A DNA stretch of 64,000 nucleotides from assembly GCA_033763835.1 (NCBI GenBank), contig JANRJS010000024.1:83311-147310 (forward strand). The letters are read 5' to 3'. Origin of the DNA: JAPKYZ01 sp033763835. Its GTDB lineage: Bacteria > Acidobacteriota > Terriglobia > Bryobacterales > Bryobacteraceae. Each line of letters starts with the position of its first letter. Position 1 is the stretch's first letter. Shown piece after piece: positions 36,028 through 43,414 of the stretch. The notes beneath the pieces were generated by a model. That model was not told the origin of the DNA. It did not search any database and saw only the letters and a program-made list of their open reading frames with translations. The position numbers and the translations under genes are program-made.

Positions 36028-36029
36028 AG

Positions 36030-36419
36030 CTACTTCTTCGGAACCGGAATTGCGTCGCCCAGGTTCATCGAGCCGCCGCCTTCGCTCACGTAATTCCGAT
36101 TCCATGAGGGGATCTCGACCACCACGTCGCCGGTTACCACGGCCTGGCAGCCCAGCCGCGAGTGCAACGTCAATCCCGGCGCCATGTCGAGCCGGTCCGC
36201 CTCGTCCTCGTCCTGCGGCGAAAGGTTCGCTTCACCCTCCTTCACGATGACGTGGCAGGTGGTGCAGGCGCACGATCCGCCGCAAGCGTGTTCAAGGTGA
36301 ATTCCATTCACGAGCGCGATGTCGAGCAGCGATTCGCGCTTGCCGTGATCGGAAGAAGCGAGCTTGCCGGATTCAAACTCGACCGTACGGCCTTCCGGCA
36401 GAAACGTAACGCGGGGCAC
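36030..36419 (-). CDS. 2Fe-2S ferredoxin
   Basis: A 129-aa plant/adrenodoxin-type ferredoxin. Cluster cysteines lie in HACGGSCACTTCHV (C46, C50 and C52/C55 region) and RLGCQAVV. DEDEADRLDMA resembles the adrenodoxin-like acidic loop. It has a 25-residue C-terminal extension (SWNRNYVSEGGGSMNLGDAI) absent from the second copy at 42428. The start is GTG at 36419, 6 nt after a TAAACT (36426-36431). Confidence 0.92.
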   Translation of the reverse strand: MPRVTFLPEGRTVEFESGKLASSDHGKRESLLDIALVNGIHLEHACGGSCACTTCHVIVKEGEANLSPQDEDEADRLDMAPGLTLHSRLGCQAVVTGDVVVEIPSWNRNYVSEGGGSMNLGDAIPVPKK

Positions 36420-36425
36420 ATCCGT

Positions 36426-36431
36426 AGTTTA
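36426..36431 (-). promoter_or_regulatory. -10 hexamer TAAACT six nt before the ferredoxin GTG
   Basis: TAAACT, 6 nt, GTG at 36419; no Shine-Dalgarno. Back to back with TATATT at 36440-36445 for the divergent gene. Confidence 0.45.
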
Positions 36432-36439
36432 ACTGGGCG

Positions 36440-36445
36440 TATATT
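36440..36445 (+). promoter_or_regulatory. -10 hexamer TATATT six nt before the LssY_C gene
   Basis: TATATT, 6 nt, ATG at 36452, no Shine-Dalgarno; consistent with a leaderless transcript. Confidence 0.45.
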
Positions 36446-36451
36446 TTGACC

Positions 36452-37453
36452 ATGCTGGTTGCGTTGCTGGCCGCGCTGGCCGCCGACTTTGAAGTACCGC
36501 TGAAGGGCGCTTGGCTCGATACGAAGATCGATGTGGCGGCGGGCGATACGGTGAAGTTCGAGTTGAAAAGCGGCGTGCAAGAGGGTTCACAGAAAGGCTG
36601 GAAAGATTTACTCAAGACGTTCCCGGTGAACGACGCCGGGCGGGGCGCGGCGGTGGCGAGGATCGGATCGGGGCGGGCATTCTCCATCGGCGGGGGGCGC
36701 GAATGGCGCTCGCCGATGGCGGGCCGTTTGTACCTTGGCGCGAATCTGCCGGAGGGAGAATCGGGCGAGGGGTCGTTCCAAGTGACCGTCGCGCGGGTGG
36801 CGGGAAAAGCGCCGCCCAAGATTGACGTGTCCAAGCTGCCCAAGCTAACGCAAGAGCAACTGGACGGCGTTCCGAACCGCGTTTCGGACCTCGAGGGCAC
36901 GCCGGGCGACCGGGTCAACTTCGCGATCGTCGGCTCGGAAAAACAAATCGTGAATGCCCTGATTTCGGCGGGCTGGGTGAAAGTGGACCGCAACCCTCAA
37001 GAAGCCGTGATCGGCGCGCTCGGCTCGATCCTGGCCCGGCGCGGCTACGTCGAGTTGCCGATGAGCGAACTTTATCTTTTCGACCGCGCCCAGGACTACG
37101 GTTTTGCGATGGGCGATCCGGTGAAGGTGATCGCCGCGCGGCATCATTTCCGGATTTGGAAAGCCCCGTTCACGGCGGGCGAGACGGAGGTTTGGATTGG
37201 CGCGGGCACGCACGACATCGGCTTCGACAAGGACCAGCGCAACGGGAACGTTACCCACAAGATCGACGAGAACACCGACGGCGAGCGCGAATTCATCGCC
37301 GAGTCGCTTCGCTCTACCGGTGAGGTGGCGCACACCTATTACTTGACCCATCGCGACCCGGTCAAGAAGGCCAAGACCGCACACGGGCAGGAGTTCTTTT
37401 CCGACGGACGCACGCTGGTGATCGTGATGCGGCCCGATATACCCGGCCGGTAG
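36452..37453 (+). CDS. LssY C-terminal domain protein
   Basis: A 333-aa exported protein with a short signal (MLVALLAALAADFEVPLKGA). From about codon 150 the LssY_C domain appears: RVNFAIVGSEKQIVNALISA with GWVKVDR, LPMSELYLFDRAQDYGFAMG, RHHFRIWKAPF, EVWIGAGTHDIGF and THKIDENTDGEREFI. Function unknown. ATG 36452 is preferred to the TTG at 36446 because it begins the signal and is 6 nt after TATATT. Confidence 0.85.
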   Translation: MLVALLAALAADFEVPLKGAWLDTKIDVAAGDTVKFELKSGVQEGSQKGWKDLLKTFPVNDAGRGAAVARIGSGRAFSIGGGREWRSPMAGRLYLGANLPEGESGEGSFQVTVARVAGKAPPKIDVSKLPKLTQEQLDGVPNRVSDLEGTPGDRVNFAIVGSEKQIVNALISAGWVKVDRNPQEAVIGALGSILARRGYVELPMSELYLFDRAQDYGFAMGDPVKVIAARHHFRIWKAPFTAGETEVWIGAGTHDIGFDKDQRNGNVTHKIDENTDGEREFIAESLRSTGEVAHTYYLTHRDPVKKAKTAHGQEFFSDGRTLVIVMRPDIPGR

Positions 37454-37461
37454 GCCGGTTC

Positions 37462-37467
37462 TACAAT
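37462..37467 (+). promoter_or_regulatory. -10 hexamer TACAAT five nt before argS
   Basis: TACAAT followed by 5 nt and the GTG at 37473. A GC hairpin (37443-37458) overlies the upstream stop codon. Confidence 0.45.
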
Positions 37468-37472
37468 GGTGT

Positions 37473-39368
37473 GTGCTAACTGAAATCGAGCGGCGGCTGG
37501 TTTCCGCCGTTTCCCGCTACCTGAACGGTCGCGGCCTTGCCGCCTCCGTCGCCGTCGAACAGCCTAAGCAAACATCCTTCGGCGAGTTCGCTCTCCCTAT
37601 CGCGTTCCAACTCGCGCGCGAGTTGAAGAAGAATCCCCGCGCGATCGCCACAGAGATCGTCGAAACGCTAGGCGAAATCGAAGGAGTGGCGGCGCTCGAA
37701 ATCGCGGGCAACGGCTACATCAATGTGCGTCTCGACCGGAGCGCGTTCGCCAGCGACGAAACCGCGCGAGCCGCTGGGAGCGCTAAATCAATCGTCGAGC
37801 ATACGAATATCAATCCGAACAAGGCCGCACACATCGGCCACCTGCGCAACGCCGTGCTCGGTTCGACGCTCGCCAACATGTTGCGTGCGGGTGGCCATAC
37901 GGTGGAAGTGCAGAACTACATCGACAACACCGGCGTGCAGGTCGCGGATGTCGTCGTGGGCTTCCATTTTCTCGAACGCAAATCGCCCGCCGAAGTGGCC
38001 GCGCTCGCGAGGATGGACCGCTTCGACTATCTCTGCTGGGATCTCTACGCCCGCGTCTCGAGCTACTACGGCGAAAACGAACAAGCGAAGACTTGGCGCG
38101 GGGAAACGCTGCACGCCATCGAGGCCGGGCACGGCGAGTTGGCCGACATCGGACACATTGTCGCCGACGCGATCGTCGGCTGCCACTTGCGAACCATGGC
38201 GCGCCTCGGGATTACGTACGACGTGCTGCCGCGCGAAAGCGAAATCCTGCACCTGAAATTTTGGGCGAGCGCGTTCGAGCAGTTGAAAGAACGCGGCGCG
38301 ATCTATTTCGAAAACGAAGGCAAGAACGCCGGTTGCTGGGTGATGCCCGCGTCCGCGTTTAAAGACTCGAACGAGGAAGACGACAGCAAAGTCATCGTCC
38401 GCTCCAATGGGACGGTGACGTATGTCGGCAAGGACATCGCGTATCAGATGTGGAAGTTCGGCATCCTCGGCAAAGACTTTCATTACCGGAAGCTGTCGGC
38501 CGAAGGCCCATGGGTCAGTACATCCGAACCGCAAGAAGCGCCGGCCCCGAGTTTCGGCCGCGCGTCGCGCGTGTTCAACGTAATCGACTCGCGGCAATCG
38601 TATCTGCAAGACGTGGTCGTCGCCGGTCTGCGCGCGCTGGGCTACGAAGAGCAGGCGCGCAATTCGGTTCACTTCAGCTACGAGATGGTGGCGCTCTCGC
38701 CGCGTACGTGCGTCGAACTCGGCATCGAACTTTCCGAGGAAGACAAGAAGCGCCCATACGTCGAGGTTTCCGGCCGCAAAGGCTTGGGCGTGAAGGCCGA
38801 CGACCTAATCGACACGCTGATCGATCGCGCGCTCGTCGAAGTCTCCTCGCGTCATGCGGGCGAACCCGAAGATTCGCGACTGGAAATGGCGCGCCGCATC
38901 GCCGTCGGCGCCCTCCGCTACTTCATGCTGAAGTTCACGCGGAACACCGTGATCGCGTTCGACTTGCAAGAGGCATTGAGCTTCGAGGGCGAGACTGGGC
39001 CATACGTGCAGTACGCCTGCGTGCGCGCCTCCGGCATTCTCGCCAAGGCGGGTATCGAGGCACGGCAGCCCACGCGCGAGGAGTTCGGACGGCTGTTCGC
39101 GGACGAGGGTTTGTGGCAATTCGCCCTGATCTGCGCCCGCCGCCAACCCACCGTCGAGCGCGCCCTGGAATCGGGCGAGCCGTCGCACGTCGCGCGCTAC
39201 GCCTTCCAGCTTGCGCAAGCGTTTAGCGGTTTTTATCACGATTACTCGGTGATCGCCGAACCCGACCCCGAGCGCCGGAACGGCCTGCTCTGGTTGACGG
39301 CCTACTTCCGCGAGGAGTTGCGAGCGGCGCTCGATACGCTGGGCATTCCCGTACCGGAATACATGTAA
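37473..39368 (+). CDS. argS: Arginyl-tRNA synthetase
   Basis: A 631-aa class I synthetase that charges tRNA-Arg. The N-terminal Add-1 domain (QTSFGEFALPIAFQLARELK) precedes the HIGH motif in KAAHIGHLRNAVLG and the tRNA-binding VQNYIDNTGVQVADVV. The KMSKS loop is the usual degenerate ArgS form (SGRKGLGVKADDLID). The anticodon-binding domain ends in LGIPVPEYM. It is full length for the family. The GTG start is fixed by the conserved N-terminus. Confidence 0.97.
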   Translation: MLTEIERRLVSAVSRYLNGRGLAASVAVEQPKQTSFGEFALPIAFQLARELKKNPRAIATEIVETLGEIEGVAALEIAGNGYINVRLDRSAFASDETARAAGSAKSIVEHTNINPNKAAHIGHLRNAVLGSTLANMLRAGGHTVEVQNYIDNTGVQVADVVVGFHFLERKSPAEVAALARMDRFDYLCWDLYARVSSYYGENEQAKTWRGETLHAIEAGHGELADIGHIVADAIVGCHLRTMARLGITYDVLPRESEILHLKFWASAFEQLKERGAIYFENEGKNAGCWVMPASAFKDSNEEDDSKVIVRSNGTVTYVGKDIAYQMWKFGILGKDFHYRKLSAEGPWVSTSEPQEAPAPSFGRASRVFNVIDSRQSYLQDVVVAGLRALGYEEQARNSVHFSYEMVALSPRTCVELGIELSEEDKKRPYVEVSGRKGLGVKADDLIDTLIDRALVEVSSRHAGEPEDSRLEMARRIAVGALRYFMLKFTRNTVIAFDLQEALSFEGETGPYVQYACVRASGILAKAGIEARQPTREEFGRLFADEGLWQFALICARRQPTVERALESGEPSHVARYAFQLAQAFSGFYHDYSVIAEPDPERRNGLLWLTAYFREELRAALDTLGIPVPEYM

Positions 39369-39388
39369 TTTGCCGATTGACAATCATA

Positions 39389-39416
39389 CGGTATTTCTGC
39401 AATTGTAGAAATACCG
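39389..39416. promoter_or_regulatory. Probable ArsR operator, 28-bp near-perfect palindrome
   Basis: Arms begin CGGTATTTCT and end AGAAATACCG; 13 of 14 base pairs match across the centre. It follows a TTGACA (39377-39382) by 6 nt and its last base touches the arsR ATG, so a bound dimer would cover the core promoter and transcription start. Confidence 0.75.
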
Positions 39417-39746
39417 ATGGAGAGCGCCGCCCGTTACGCCGACATGTTCGCCGCGCTAGGCTCCGAGGCGCGGCTGAATATCGTTCGCAAATTGCTCTCG
39501 GCGCATCCCGAAGGTATGGTAGCGGGCGACTTGCAAGCCGAGTTGGGCATACCCGGCTCGACCCTCTCCCACCATCTCGACAAGCTCAAGAACGAAGGAC
39601 TGGTGGCCGTCGAGCGGGACCGCCAGTATCTGTGGTACCGCGCGAACGAAGGGGCGCTCAAGGACTTGCTGCGTTTCCTGTACGCCGAGTGTTGCACGCG
39701 CTCGAAGGCCGTTAAACCCCGGGAGGTTACGCAAGCATGCTGTTGA
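39417..39746 (+). CDS. arsR: ArsR family arsenite-responsive repressor
   Basis: A 109-aa winged helix-turn-helix repressor: ALGSEARLNIVRKLL, recognition region LGIPGSTLSHHLDKLKNEGL and wing VAVERDRQYLWYR. Candidate As(III) ligands lie at the C-terminal end (Cys92-Cys93 and Cys108-Cys109), like the C-terminal-sensor class of ArsR rather than the classic helix-4 CxC site. It overlaps arsC by 10 nt. No Shine-Dalgarno. Confidence 0.94.
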   Translation: MESAARYADMFAALGSEARLNIVRKLLSAHPEGMVAGDLQAELGIPGSTLSHHLDKLKNEGLVAVERDRQYLWYRANEGALKDLLRFLYAECCTRSKAVKPREVTQACC

Positions 39747-40153
39747 AGATTCTGATCCTTTGCACCGGCAATTCCTGCCGCAGCCAAATGACGGAGGGAT
39801 TTCTGGAAAGTCTCGACGCACGCCTGGAAGTTCATTCCGCCGGCACGAATCCGTCCGCCCGCGTTCACCCGCTGGCCGTCGAAGTCATGAAAGAGATCGG
39901 TATCGACATCTCGAAGAACCGGCCGAAAAACGTGCGCCAGTTCCTCGATCGGTCCTTCGACTTCGTGGTTACCGTGTGCGGCGAGGCCGACGAAAGCTGC
40001 CCGAACTTCTCGGGCAAGGTCGGCAAGCGCCTGCACATTGGCTTCGACGATCCCGCGAAGTCCACCGACATTCAAGTGTTCCGTCGCGTGCGCGACGAGA
40101 TTCGGGCGCGCTTCACCGAGTTCTACGAAAAGGAGATCAAGAGTAAGTTATGA
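39737..40153 (+). CDS. arsC: Arsenate reductase, thioredoxin-coupled type
   Basis: A 138-aa low-molecular-weight phosphatase-fold enzyme reducing arsenate to arsenite. The P-loop CTGNSCRS holds nucleophile Cys9; Cys81 and Cys88 in VTVCGEADESCPNF are the relay thiols that form the disulfide reduced by thioredoxin. The GFDDPAKS segment supplies the Asp general acid. It overlaps arsM by 4 nt. Confidence 0.96.
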   Translation: MLLKILILCTGNSCRSQMTEGFLESLDARLEVHSAGTNPSARVHPLAVEVMKEIGIDISKNRPKNVRQFLDRSFDFVVTVCGEADESCPNFSGKVGKRLHIGFDDPAKSTDIQVFRRVRDEIRARFTEFYEKEIKSKL

Positions 40154-40926
40154 CCGCCGAAGCCGACATCACCGCCAAAGCCGATATCAAAGGGTTAGTC
40201 AAGGAGCGCTATGGAGCCGCCGCGCTCCGCGTGCAGCAAGGCCAAGCGAACGGATGCTGCGGAGGATCGGCAAGCTGCGGCGAGATCGATCCGATCACCT
40301 CGAACCTCTACAACGCGATCGAAGCGTCTTCCGTGCCCGATACGGCGTTTCTCGCCTCGCTCGGCTGTGGCAATCCCACGGCGCTCGCCGAGTTGCATGC
40401 GGGCGAGGTAGTCCTCGATCTCGGCTCCGGCGGCGGCATCGACGTGATTCTGTCGGCCAAGCGCGTGGGTCCCACCGGCAAGGCTTACGGGCTCGACATG
40501 ACGGACGAGATGCTCGCGCTCGCCGCCGAAAACAAGCGCAAGGCCGGCGCCGAGAACGTCGAGTTCCTTAAGGGGGAGATCGAGAGCATTCCGCTGCCGG
40601 ATAACTCAGTGGATGTCGTCATTTCGAACTGCGTCGTCAATTTATCCGCCGACAAGGACCGGGTGCTCCGCGAAGCCTTCCGCGTCTTGAGGCCTGGCGG
40701 CCGCTTCGCCGTATCCGATGTTGTGGTCAAAGGCGACGTCGATCCGAGGGTGCGCCGCGACGCGGAATTGTACGTCGGCTGTATTGCCGGCGCGCTGGAG
40801 GAATCCGATTACAAAGCCAAGCTAGCCGCCGCCGGATTTATCGGAATCGAGATCGAGCCTACGCGCGTCTACGATATTGAAGGAGGGCAATTCTTCGCCG
40901 GATTCGTCCGAGCTTTGAAGCCGTAA
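40150..40926 (+). CDS. arsM: Arsenite S-adenosylmethionine methyltransferase
   Basis: A 258-aa class I methyltransferase that turns As(III) into methylated, partly volatile arsenicals. SAM motif VVLDLGSGGGIDVILSA, motif PLPDNSVDVVISNCVVNLS and conserved cysteines in NGCCGGSASC, SLGCG, ISNCVVNL (Cys161) and YVGCIAGAL (Cys211) match ArsM. ATGA overlap with arsC. No arsenite pump is in the operon, so methylation seems to be the main fate of arsenite here. Confidence 0.95.
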   Translation: MTAEADITAKADIKGLVKERYGAAALRVQQGQANGCCGGSASCGEIDPITSNLYNAIEASSVPDTAFLASLGCGNPTALAELHAGEVVLDLGSGGGIDVILSAKRVGPTGKAYGLDMTDEMLALAAENKRKAGAENVEFLKGEIESIPLPDNSVDVVISNCVVNLSADKDRVLREAFRVLRPGGRFAVSDVVVKGDVDPRVRRDAELYVGCIAGALEESDYKAKLAAAGFIGIEIEPTRVYDIEGGQFFAGFVRALKP

Positions 40927-40949
40927 GCGCGCCTAGTTACTCTAGGAGC

Positions 40950-41747
40950 ATGAGTGTGGGGGGCATTGCTGTCTTATTTGTTGCGACTTGCTTCGGCCAA
41001 CGAGTCGAGTTTTTCACTTTGCCGGCCGGGACTCTCGAAGAGCGCCTTCGGCTGGCAACCGCCGATCAACGAGAGCGATTCGCCCGCCTCCGTAAACTCT
41101 TCGTCGAGACACAATGCCCGGATTTGCGCGAGCAGCCTGTGAAGCGTTCGCCGGATCCGAACTTGATTTGCGTGGTCAATCCCGGCGCTCCGCGGCGTAT
41201 CGTAGTCGGAGCCCATTTCGATTCGGCGGGCGGCGAAGGCGTGATTGACAACTGGACCGGTGCCGTCTTGTTACCGAGTCTGGCCGTCTTCGACGGACGG
41301 AGTCCTCGACGGCATACTTTTGAGTTTGTCGGCTTCGCCGCCGAAGAAAAAGGGCTGATCGGTTCCGCCGCTTACCTCAAGGCGCTTAGCAAGGAAAGCC
41401 GGCGGGAAATCGCCGCTGTGGTTGCCATCGATTCCCTTGGCCTTGGTCCCACCAGAGTGTGGCCGAATGGCTCGAACAAAGATCTTATCCAGTTGGCCGC
41501 TAGGCTAGCCGGTGGAATGCAACTCGAGTTTTCGGGCGTCAACGTAGACGATGTGGGGACTACGGATTCGATGACCTTTCACCAGGCGAAAATCCCCACC
41601 CTGAGTCTTCATTCGATAACCCCTAGCAACTGGAAAATTATCAACGCCTCGACGGACGTCTGGGCGAACTTGTCGTGGAAGGATTATTACGATTCCCATC
41701 GTTTCGTATCCGCGTTGTTGTCGCTTCTCGATTCCGAGCTTCCCTAG
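40950..41747 (+). CDS. M28 family zinc aminopeptidase, exported
   Basis: A 265-aa M28 metallopeptidase with a signal-like start (SVGGIAVLFVATCFGQ). Zinc-binding and catalytic segments are VVGAHFDSAGGEGVIDNWTG, FVGFAAEEKGLIGS, VAIDSLGLG and PTLSLHS; the order H-D-E-D/E-H fits. Likely releases N-terminal amino acids in the periplasm. CTAGGAGC is the Shine-Dalgarno. Confidence 0.9.
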   Translation: MSVGGIAVLFVATCFGQRVEFFTLPAGTLEERLRLATADQRERFARLRKLFVETQCPDLREQPVKRSPDPNLICVVNPGAPRRIVVGAHFDSAGGEGVIDNWTGAVLLPSLAVFDGRSPRRHTFEFVGFAAEEKGLIGSAAYLKALSKESRREIAAVVAIDSLGLGPTRVWPNGSNKDLIQLAARLAGGMQLEFSGVNVDDVGTTDSMTFHQAKIPTLSLHSITPSNWKIINASTDVWANLSWKDYYDSHRFVSALLSLLDSELP

Positions 41748-41795
41748 CGAGCACCCGCGAATCGTCGAGGTCGCCGTCGCGTCTAATGGAATGCA

Positions 41796-42416
41796 ATGAT
41801 CGTCGAACAAGGAGTCAGTCCCGGGCAATTTTTGGATCGAGTCGCGAAGTATGGCGAGCCCTTCGGTTATCCCGAGGAGCGTGACGGAGCTATCGTCCAC
41901 GACTTAAAGCCCGCACCCGGTCTGGAAGCGACGCAAAGTTCGCTCGGACGGGCGGCGTTTTTGCCTCATACCGACGCCGCGTTTCTTCCCGTCGCCCAGC
42001 GGCCCCGCCTTCTCGCCTTGCTTGGGATTAACAACGACGCGCGGTCGGCCACGTTGCTCTATCCCCTCGATAGCGTGTTGGCGCGGCTCGACGCCGCGAC
42101 AATTTCGGCCCTTGCGCAGCCGGACTTCGAACAGATTCCGCCGTTGACGTTCCAGGCGAAACTCGGTTCCGCGCCATTGCCGGGACATCGCGTTCTCACT
42201 CTGGGAGACGATGGACGATACATCGTCGCTTACTCGGCGCAAGGCACTCGCGGCGGGGAAGCTATCCGGCTTTTCGAAGACGCGCTCGCCGCCGTAACCC
42301 CCGAGCGCTTCGTGATCGAGCCTGGCGACCTTCTGCTGATCGACAATCTGCACGCGCTCCATGGGCGCGAAGTTATCGTCGGCCCGCGCCACCTGCAGCG
42401 CGTCTACTTGCGTTAG
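41796..42416 (+). CDS. TauD/TfdA-like 2-oxoglutarate Fe(II) oxygenase
   Basis: A 206-aa oxygenase, short for the family. The iron-binding HxD is in LPHTDAAFLP (His58, Asp60), the distal His in ALHGREVI (about codon 189) and the oxoglutarate Arg near the C-terminus (LQRVYLR). The N-terminal part is reduced. Substrate unknown. TCTAAT lies 8 nt before the ATG and no Shine-Dalgarno is seen. Confidence 0.83.
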   Translation: MIVEQGVSPGQFLDRVAKYGEPFGYPEERDGAIVHDLKPAPGLEATQSSLGRAAFLPHTDAAFLPVAQRPRLLALLGINNDARSATLLYPLDSVLARLDAATISALAQPDFEQIPPLTFQAKLGSAPLPGHRVLTLGDDGRYIVAYSAQGTRGGEAIRLFEDALAAVTPERFVIEPGDLLLIDNLHALHGREVIVGPRHLQRVYLR

Positions 42417-42427
42417 TCCGTGATGGC

Positions 42428-42742
42428 CTACGGAATTCGGACCGTGACGTCGCCCTTGACAATCGACTGGCAGCCCAACCGGTAGTCGCGCGTCCTTCCG
42501 CCCACGGTATCGAGCAAATCGTCCTCATCCGGCTCTTGCTTGGATAAGTTCTCCATTCCCTCGACGACGACCACATGACAGGTGGTGCAACTGCAAAAGC
42601 CGCCGCAGTCGTGATTCAGATCGACGCCCGCGTTCAGCGCCACATCGAGCAGCGATCCGGGCTGTCCGTGATCGGAGTAGGGAAGGGTCGCGGGATCGAA
42701 TTCATAAGTGATTCCGGAAGGGAGATAGGTGACCTTGGGCAC
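42428..42742 (-). CDS. 2Fe-2S ferredoxin, second copy
   Basis: A 104-aa ferredoxin closely similar in layout to that at 36030: VPKVTYLPSGITYEF, SDHGQPGSLLDVALNAGVDL, HDCGGFCSCTTCHVV and YRLGCQSIVKGDVTVRIP. Cluster cysteines are complete. The start is GTG at 42742, 7 nt after TATATT (42750-42755). The two copies are probably paralogues serving different partners. Confidence 0.9.
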   Translation of the reverse strand: MPKVTYLPSGITYEFDPATLPYSDHGQPGSLLDVALNAGVDLNHDCGGFCSCTTCHVVVVEGMENLSKQEPDEDDLLDTVGGRTRDYRLGCQSIVKGDVTVRIP

Positions 42743-42762
42743 GCTCCCCAATATAGCGGGAC

Positions 42763-43149
42763 TATTCGGGGAAGAACTCTGAATTTGACGACTTGTTCCG
42801 CCGAATACGGGCAGGCGGCAGGAAAGGCGATAACGCCCAAGCCGGTTTCCTCTCCAGCCAGCAGCCTCGCCGTGGGATAGGCGTCCTCGATCTCGGCCGG
42901 GATCGTGGGCTTTGACGACGGATTCTCGCGGAGAAGTTTTGCGACCGCACGCCGATGGACCGCCAAACTCGTCTCCCAACTAGACCCGCGCCGTTGCGGT
43001 TGAAACTGCCACGCTTTGCCCATATCCTCGATTTCCTCGGCGACATGTTCGGCGTCGATCAGGTCGAACTCGCCGCGGCGGATCAACTCCGCATTCCGGA
43101 TCGTCCACGAGTAAAAATCGAGGTCGTAGTCGACGGCGGGCTTGCTCAT
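42763..43149 (-). pseudogene. Decayed DUF29 family gene
   Basis: The opening YDLDFYSWTIRNAELIRRGE and HVAEEIEDMG are canonical DUF29, but after EDMGK the text jumps to WQFQPQRRGSSWETS, omitting about 20 residues normally between them (the LLxHLLKWQ region). Near the end CPYSAEQVV leaves frame, while the expected end EFFPE plus stop is found in the next frame at 42763. So an internal deletion plus a small frameshift. TATAGT lies 7 nt before the ATG. DUF29 function is unknown. Confidence 0.65.
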
Positions 43150-43157
43150 CACCGTCA

Positions 43158-43376
43158 CTATAGCGGAGGCTCCTCGAACTCCACCTTGTCGTAGAGCTCG
43201 CGTAACGGCAAGCGCCCTTCGATCGAATCGAGCGGCAGTTCGGCGTCGATCCCCCGGAACGTGTCGAGCGTCCAGCGATCGTCCGGCTGCCGCGCGAGCT
43301 TCTCTACCGTCGGTTCCGTTTGCGAAATCAGTACGTATTCGCGTAGAGCGTCCAACGCGGAAGGGGAAACGCCGAC
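43158..43376 (-). pseudogene. C-terminal fragment of a second Uma2-family gene
   Basis: About 70 residues: VSPSALDALREYVLISQTEP, VEKLARQPDDRWTLDTFRGI and LPLRELYDKVEFEEPPL, the C-terminal third of Uma2 proteins. The N-terminal two thirds with the PDhhhE core are missing; VSPS may be the SPS of the core fused to the end by deletion. It is wedged between the DUF29 remnant and acnA. Confidence 0.7.
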
Positions 43377-43414
43377 ATTCCCTTATTATCGACGCGCGAT
43401 AATCGAATTGCACC

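Noticed and set aside
37443..37458. GC hairpin between the LssY_C gene and argS considered as a terminator
   Set aside because: Only 6-bp arms, no T-run, and it overlaps the stop codon just before the argS promoter.
37788..38672. 294-codon antisense frame in argS
   Set aside because: Same GC artefact; no recognisable motif and fully inside a certain gene.
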